Shown here one piece after another: positions 39,534 through 41,573 of a DNA stretch of 41,573 bases (position 1 is the stretch's first letter; each line of letters begins with the position of its first letter). Below the pieces are notes generated by a model that was given only the letters and a program-made list of their open reading frames with translations, had not been told where the DNA came from and ran no database searches. The stretch comes from Lysobacteraceae bacterium (GTDB lineage Bacteria > Pseudomonadota > Gammaproteobacteria > Xanthomonadales > Xanthomonadaceae), in NCBI GenBank assembly GCA_031263725.1, contig JAISFF010000055.1, forward strand, positions 1 through 41,573, given 5' to 3'. Both the position numbers and the translations under genes were made by a program.

Positions 39534-39571
39534 ATGAAAACGCCCGTGCATCTCCAGGACGACGGGCGTTT
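39534..39571 (-). terminator. Leftward terminator, likely the original tRNA-Asp terminator
   Basis: On the minus strand AAACGCCCGT (39562-39571) pairs perfectly with ACGGGCGTTT (39538-39547) around a 14-nt loop and runs into TTTCATT. It lies just past the tRNA-like 15-mer, where a tRNA terminator would be expected. The stem could also work rightward. Confidence 0.6.
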
Positions 39572-39579
39572 CAGTTTGT

Positions 39580-39594
39580 TGGCGGAGTGGACGG
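39580..39594 (-). other. Putative attachment-site core: 3' end of a tRNA-Asp
   Basis: The minus strand reads CCGTCCACTCCGCCA. This is the T-arm/acceptor end plus CCA expected for a tRNA-Asp with acceptor GGAGTGG. Only 15 nt match, after which the tRNA sequence is lost, so this is a fragment and not a gene. The following integrase reads away from it. This is what remains at one end after an element inserts into a tRNA 3' end. Confidence 0.7.
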
Positions 39595-39697
39595 CCGATT
39601 AATGCGTCTATCGCTGTCCATGCCTGTCTAACGATCCAGACGCACTGTGCGTTTCCGTCTATGCTCATCTACCCGTGCCTACCACAATCCAGTCACC

Positions 39698-39721
39698 AAG
39701 TATGGGGCAAAGTATGGGGCA
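39698..39721. repeat. Tandem 12-bp repeat in the integrase leader
   Basis: AAGTATGGGGCA occurs at 39698-39709 and again at 39710-39721, about 30 bases before the integrase ATG. Paired repeats here are plausible arm-type binding sites for the integrase. Confidence 0.6.
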
Positions 39722-39751
39722 GAGGGTTCGTATTCCAACCATGGATTTCGG

Positions 39752-40948
39752 ATGGCAAGACCAATCAACCGACTCAGCGCGCGCGCCGTGCAAACCACCA
39801 CCAAGACAGGCTATCACGCCGACGGCGGCGGCCTCTACCTGCTGGTGGGGCCGACCGGAGCTAAGTCATGGGTATTCAGATATCAGTTTCAGGGCCGGCG
39901 CCGAGAAATGGGCTTGGGCCCGGCCGCCGTGGTCAGCCTGCAGGAGGCCAGAATGGCGGCGCTGGCCCAACGCAAGGTGTTGGTGGAAGGGCGTGACCCG
40001 ATCGAAGTCAAACGCCTGACGCTGGGCACGGCGCCGACATTTGGGGAATGCGCCGCCGCCTACATCGCCAGCCAACGCGTCGGCTGGCGAAATGACGCCC
40101 AGGCCAACCAATGGGAGCAATCGCTTCGGGACTATGGACCAGACCCCGGGATGCCTGTCGATCGCGTGACGACCGACGTTGTGATGTCATGCCTCATGCC
40201 CATCTGGACCACCAAGACCGAGACGGCCAACCGTGTCCGCGGCAGGATCGAGCGGATCCTGGACTCTGCGAAGGTGCGTGGACACCGCGACGGGGAGAAC
40301 CCGGCCCGCTGGCGCGGGCACTTGGACAAGCTCCTGCCCAAGCCTTCAGCCGTGGCGACTACTGGGCACCACTCCGCGATGCCATTCCTGGACTTGCCCG
40401 CGTTCATGGCCCAATTGAGGGAAAGAGACAACCGGAGCCGGCGCGGCTTGGCGTTCGTGATCCTGACGGCCGCGCGCACCGAAGAAGTGACCGGAGCCAA
40501 CTGGCCAGAATTCGATCTTGATCGCCGGATCTGGACAGTGCCGGCCGGGCGGATGAAGGGCAAGCGGGAGCACATCGTGCCGCTGTCGGACGCAGCCGTC
40601 GCCATCTTGCAGGGACTCCCACGGAACGCGCCGCCCTTTTCCATGTCCGAGAACACCATGCTCTACCTGGTTCAGCGCGCGCCGCCCAAGGGGTTCGGCC
40701 TGCCCTACACGGTGCATGGCTTTCGGTCAGCCTTCCGGGACTGGGCAGCCGAAACTACTGATTTCCCCGGAGAAGTCGTCGAAATGGCGCTCGCGCACAA
40801 AATCCGCAATCGGGTGGAGGCTGCCTACCGGCGTGGCGCCCTGATCGAGAAGAGGCGCGAACTGATGGCCGAATGGGCTGCGTACTGTCTCGGCCTCCGC
40901 GACGTGCATGCAGCACCATCACCGAATGAAACTGCACAAACTGTATGA
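39752..40948 (+). CDS. P4-type tyrosine integrase
   Basis: This site-specific recombinase should insert and excise the element. The 398 residues have the N-terminal DUF4102-type arm-binding domain (GYHADGGGLYLLVGPTGAKS and WVFRYQFQGRRREMGLGP). A core-binding helical domain spans about 90-195. The catalytic domain carries all active residues: Arg242 in LTAARTEEVTG, His322 and Arg325 in TVHGFRSAFRDWA, His349 in LAHKI, and nucleophile Tyr359 in AAYRRG. ATG 39752 is chosen because MARPINRLSARAV is a typical start. The frame opens at 39647 across the repeats. It is complete, so the element may still be able to move. Confidence 0.93.
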   Translation: MARPINRLSARAVQTTTKTGYHADGGGLYLLVGPTGAKSWVFRYQFQGRRREMGLGPAAVVSLQEARMAALAQRKVLVEGRDPIEVKRLTLGTAPTFGECAAAYIASQRVGWRNDAQANQWEQSLRDYGPDPGMPVDRVTTDVVMSCLMPIWTTKTETANRVRGRIERILDSAKVRGHRDGENPARWRGHLDKLLPKPSAVATTGHHSAMPFLDLPAFMAQLRERDNRSRRGLAFVILTAARTEEVTGANWPEFDLDRRIWTVPAGRMKGKREHIVPLSDAAVAILQGLPRNAPPFSMSENTMLYLVQRAPPKGFGLPYTVHGFRSAFRDWAAETTDFPGEVVEMALAHKIRNRVEAAYRRGALIEKRRELMAEWAAYCLGLRDVHAAPSPNETAQTV

Positions 40949-41035
40949 TGCCCTGAAGCAGACAATAGCCGGCAGAACCCGGCACTCTGGCCGGATCAGA
41001 GCCGTGGGGATCCCGACATGCGCAGCAAAGCCGAG

Positions 41036-41065
41036 TTGCCACTCCACGGATTCAGACAATAGAAT
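41036..41065 (+). promoter_or_regulatory. Candidate promoter of the lipoprotein gene in the element
   Basis: TTGCCA (41036-41041) and TAGAAT (41060-41065) are separated by 18 bp, about 30 bases before ATG 41095. A palindrome overlaps the -10 box. Confidence 0.45.
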
Positions 41066-41076
41066 CCTTTCTATTG
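41057..41076. promoter_or_regulatory. Perfect palindrome over the -10 box, candidate operator
   Basis: CAATAGAA (41057-41064) and TTCTATTG (41069-41076) flank TCCT. The position across the -10 box and start site fits repressor control. It could instead be a small RNA hairpin. Confidence 0.45.
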
Positions 41077-41094
41077 CTAGGTCATGGGCGATCA

Positions 41095-41442
41095 ATGCTA
41101 TCGGCTGCACGCAAACCTTGGACACTGCACTTCCTGTTGGCGTTTATCCTTGCCAGCACTGCTTGCGCGCCAAAGGTGCGCCACACCATCGAACTAGATG
41201 TTGAATTCGACGGGAACCATGTCCTACCGAGCTACGCGCGTACGAAGTCAGGGCAGCCATACTCTGGAGAAGTACGGGGAACCTTCGGCGGCGAACCTGG
41301 CTGGCTCGACTGCACCGAATGGGAAGGACGATTCAAGAACGGTGTGCCGGATGGCCCATTCAAGCTGTATGAGATGTGCGGCGAACTTGATGGTACATAC
41401 ATCTATCGAAACCGGCACTGGGAACGGACAGCGCAACATTGA
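41095..41442 (+). CDS. Small MORN-like lipoprotein in the integrative element
   Basis: The 115-residue protein has a signal peptide with hydrophobic core WTLHFLLAFILAS and a likely lipidation Cys near residue 24 in STACAPK, a slightly atypical lipobox. The mature part ends with SGEVRGTFGG and EWEGRFKNGVPDGPFKLYEM, followed by ELDGTYIYRN, which resembles MORN-type repeats. ATG 41095 is preferred over TTG 41074, which would add seven residues and disturb the signal. It starts about 150 bases after the integrase and ends 12 nt before the next gene, so the two are probably co-transcribed. No family could be assigned. Small lipoproteins placed before effector genes act as immunity proteins in Xanthomonas, which is a hypothesis here only. 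Confidence 0.65.
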   Translation: MLSAARKPWTLHFLLAFILASTACAPKVRHTIELDVEFDGNHVLPSYARTKSGQPYSGEVRGTFGGEPGWLDCTEWEGRFKNGVPDGPFKLYEMCGELDGTYIYRNRHWERTAQH

Positions 41443-41454
41443 GGGAATAGACAC

Positions 41455-41573
41455 ATGGCCGATCTTTCGCTTTCCGACACCCTGACTGCAGGTATCGCAA
41501 CCGATGCCATTCGAGAGATGGCCTACTCGCAGTTGCCAGGTCGCACTGACGGGCCAGCGGATGCATACAGGCA
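41455..41573 (+). CDS. Unknown protein, 3' end outside the window
   Basis: ATG 41455 has GAGGGA eight bases upstream and begins an uninterrupted frame to the window end (39 full codons). It reads MADLSLSDTLTAGIATDAIR, then EMAYSQLPGRTDGPADAYR. No signal peptide or membrane segment is seen. The GPADAYR stretch faintly recalls motifs of DUF6973-like domains, but the fragment is too short to assign. It follows the MORN-like lipoprotein by 12 nt. It could be the effector of a pair, another cargo protein, or something unrelated. Confidence 0.6.
   Translation, partial: MADLSLSDTLTAGIATDAIREMAYSQLPGRTDGPADAYR

Larger units (their letters stand above)
39389..39751. other. Junction region between upp and the integrase
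   Basis: This 363-bp stretch holds no gene. In order it contains the upp terminator, a second hairpin read leftward, a tRNA-Asp-like 15-mer at 39580-39594, and the integrase leader with a tandem 12-bp repeat. Confidence 0.6.

Noticed and set aside
40908-41204. A 98-codon frame overlapping the integrase end and the lipoprotein start
   Set aside because: It overlaps two better-supported genes and the promoter region and has no motif.

Overview
The window looks like chromosomal DNA of a GC-rich gammaproteobacterium of the order Lysobacterales (Xanthomonadales). The strongest markers are a single gene fusing aspartate kinase to diaminopimelate decarboxylase, the murL-murD2 pair for an alternative route to the D-glutamate of peptidoglycan, a GyrA with glutamine at position 83, the smc-zipA-ligA order and an enlarged LigA. 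Nearly all of the window is core housekeeping DNA. Only the last 2 kb looks acquired.

Layout, left to right. 1-4.5 kb: a partial lipoprotein gene (-), a POT peptide transporter (+), rfbC (-) and a pirin (+). 4.9-8.9 kb: an OprC-type copper TonB-dependent receptor (+), ssb (-) and ispB (+). 9-13 kb: a small membrane protein gene (-), a broken small gene, and overlapping murL-murD2 (-). 13-17 kb: the lysC/lysA fusion (-), an FHA membrane protein (-) and a polyhydroxyalkanoate-system protein (+). 17-23.4 kb, all on -: GNAT acetyltransferase, epmA, DUF3011-like protein, mtnA and gyrA. 23.6-30.5 kb, all on -: smc, zipA, a broken small gene and ligA. 30.7-32.3 kb: ubiM (+) and tRNA-Pro(CGG) with promoter and terminator. 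32.6-38.4 kb: queA, tgt, yajC, secD and secF (-). 38.7-39.4 kb: upp (+). From about 39.58 kb to the right edge: the left end of an integrative element.

How the genes fit together. LysAC supplies the aspartate pathway to meso-DAP and lysine. MurL and MurD2 add L-Glu to the peptidoglycan precursor and then invert it to D-Glu, so the 10-15.7 kb block serves cell-wall precursor supply. SMC, ZipA, LigA, GyrA and SSB cover chromosome segregation, division and DNA metabolism. QueA and Tgt make queuosine and are linked, as usual, to the YajC-SecD-SecF translocase accessory complex.

Most interesting points. (1) A 15-bp copy of what looks like the 3' end of tRNA-Asp sits just before a complete P4-type integrase, and the tRNA's likely original terminator is left beside upp. 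(2) Inside the element, a small MORN-like lipoprotein gene lies 12 nt before a gene cut off by the window end, with a perfect palindrome over the promoter. An immunity/effector pair is possible but unproven. (3) Two small genes, one after murD2 and one between zipA and ligA, are each broken by an apparent single-base deletion. (4) A 290-bp unexplained segment lies between the tRNA-Pro and secF terminators.
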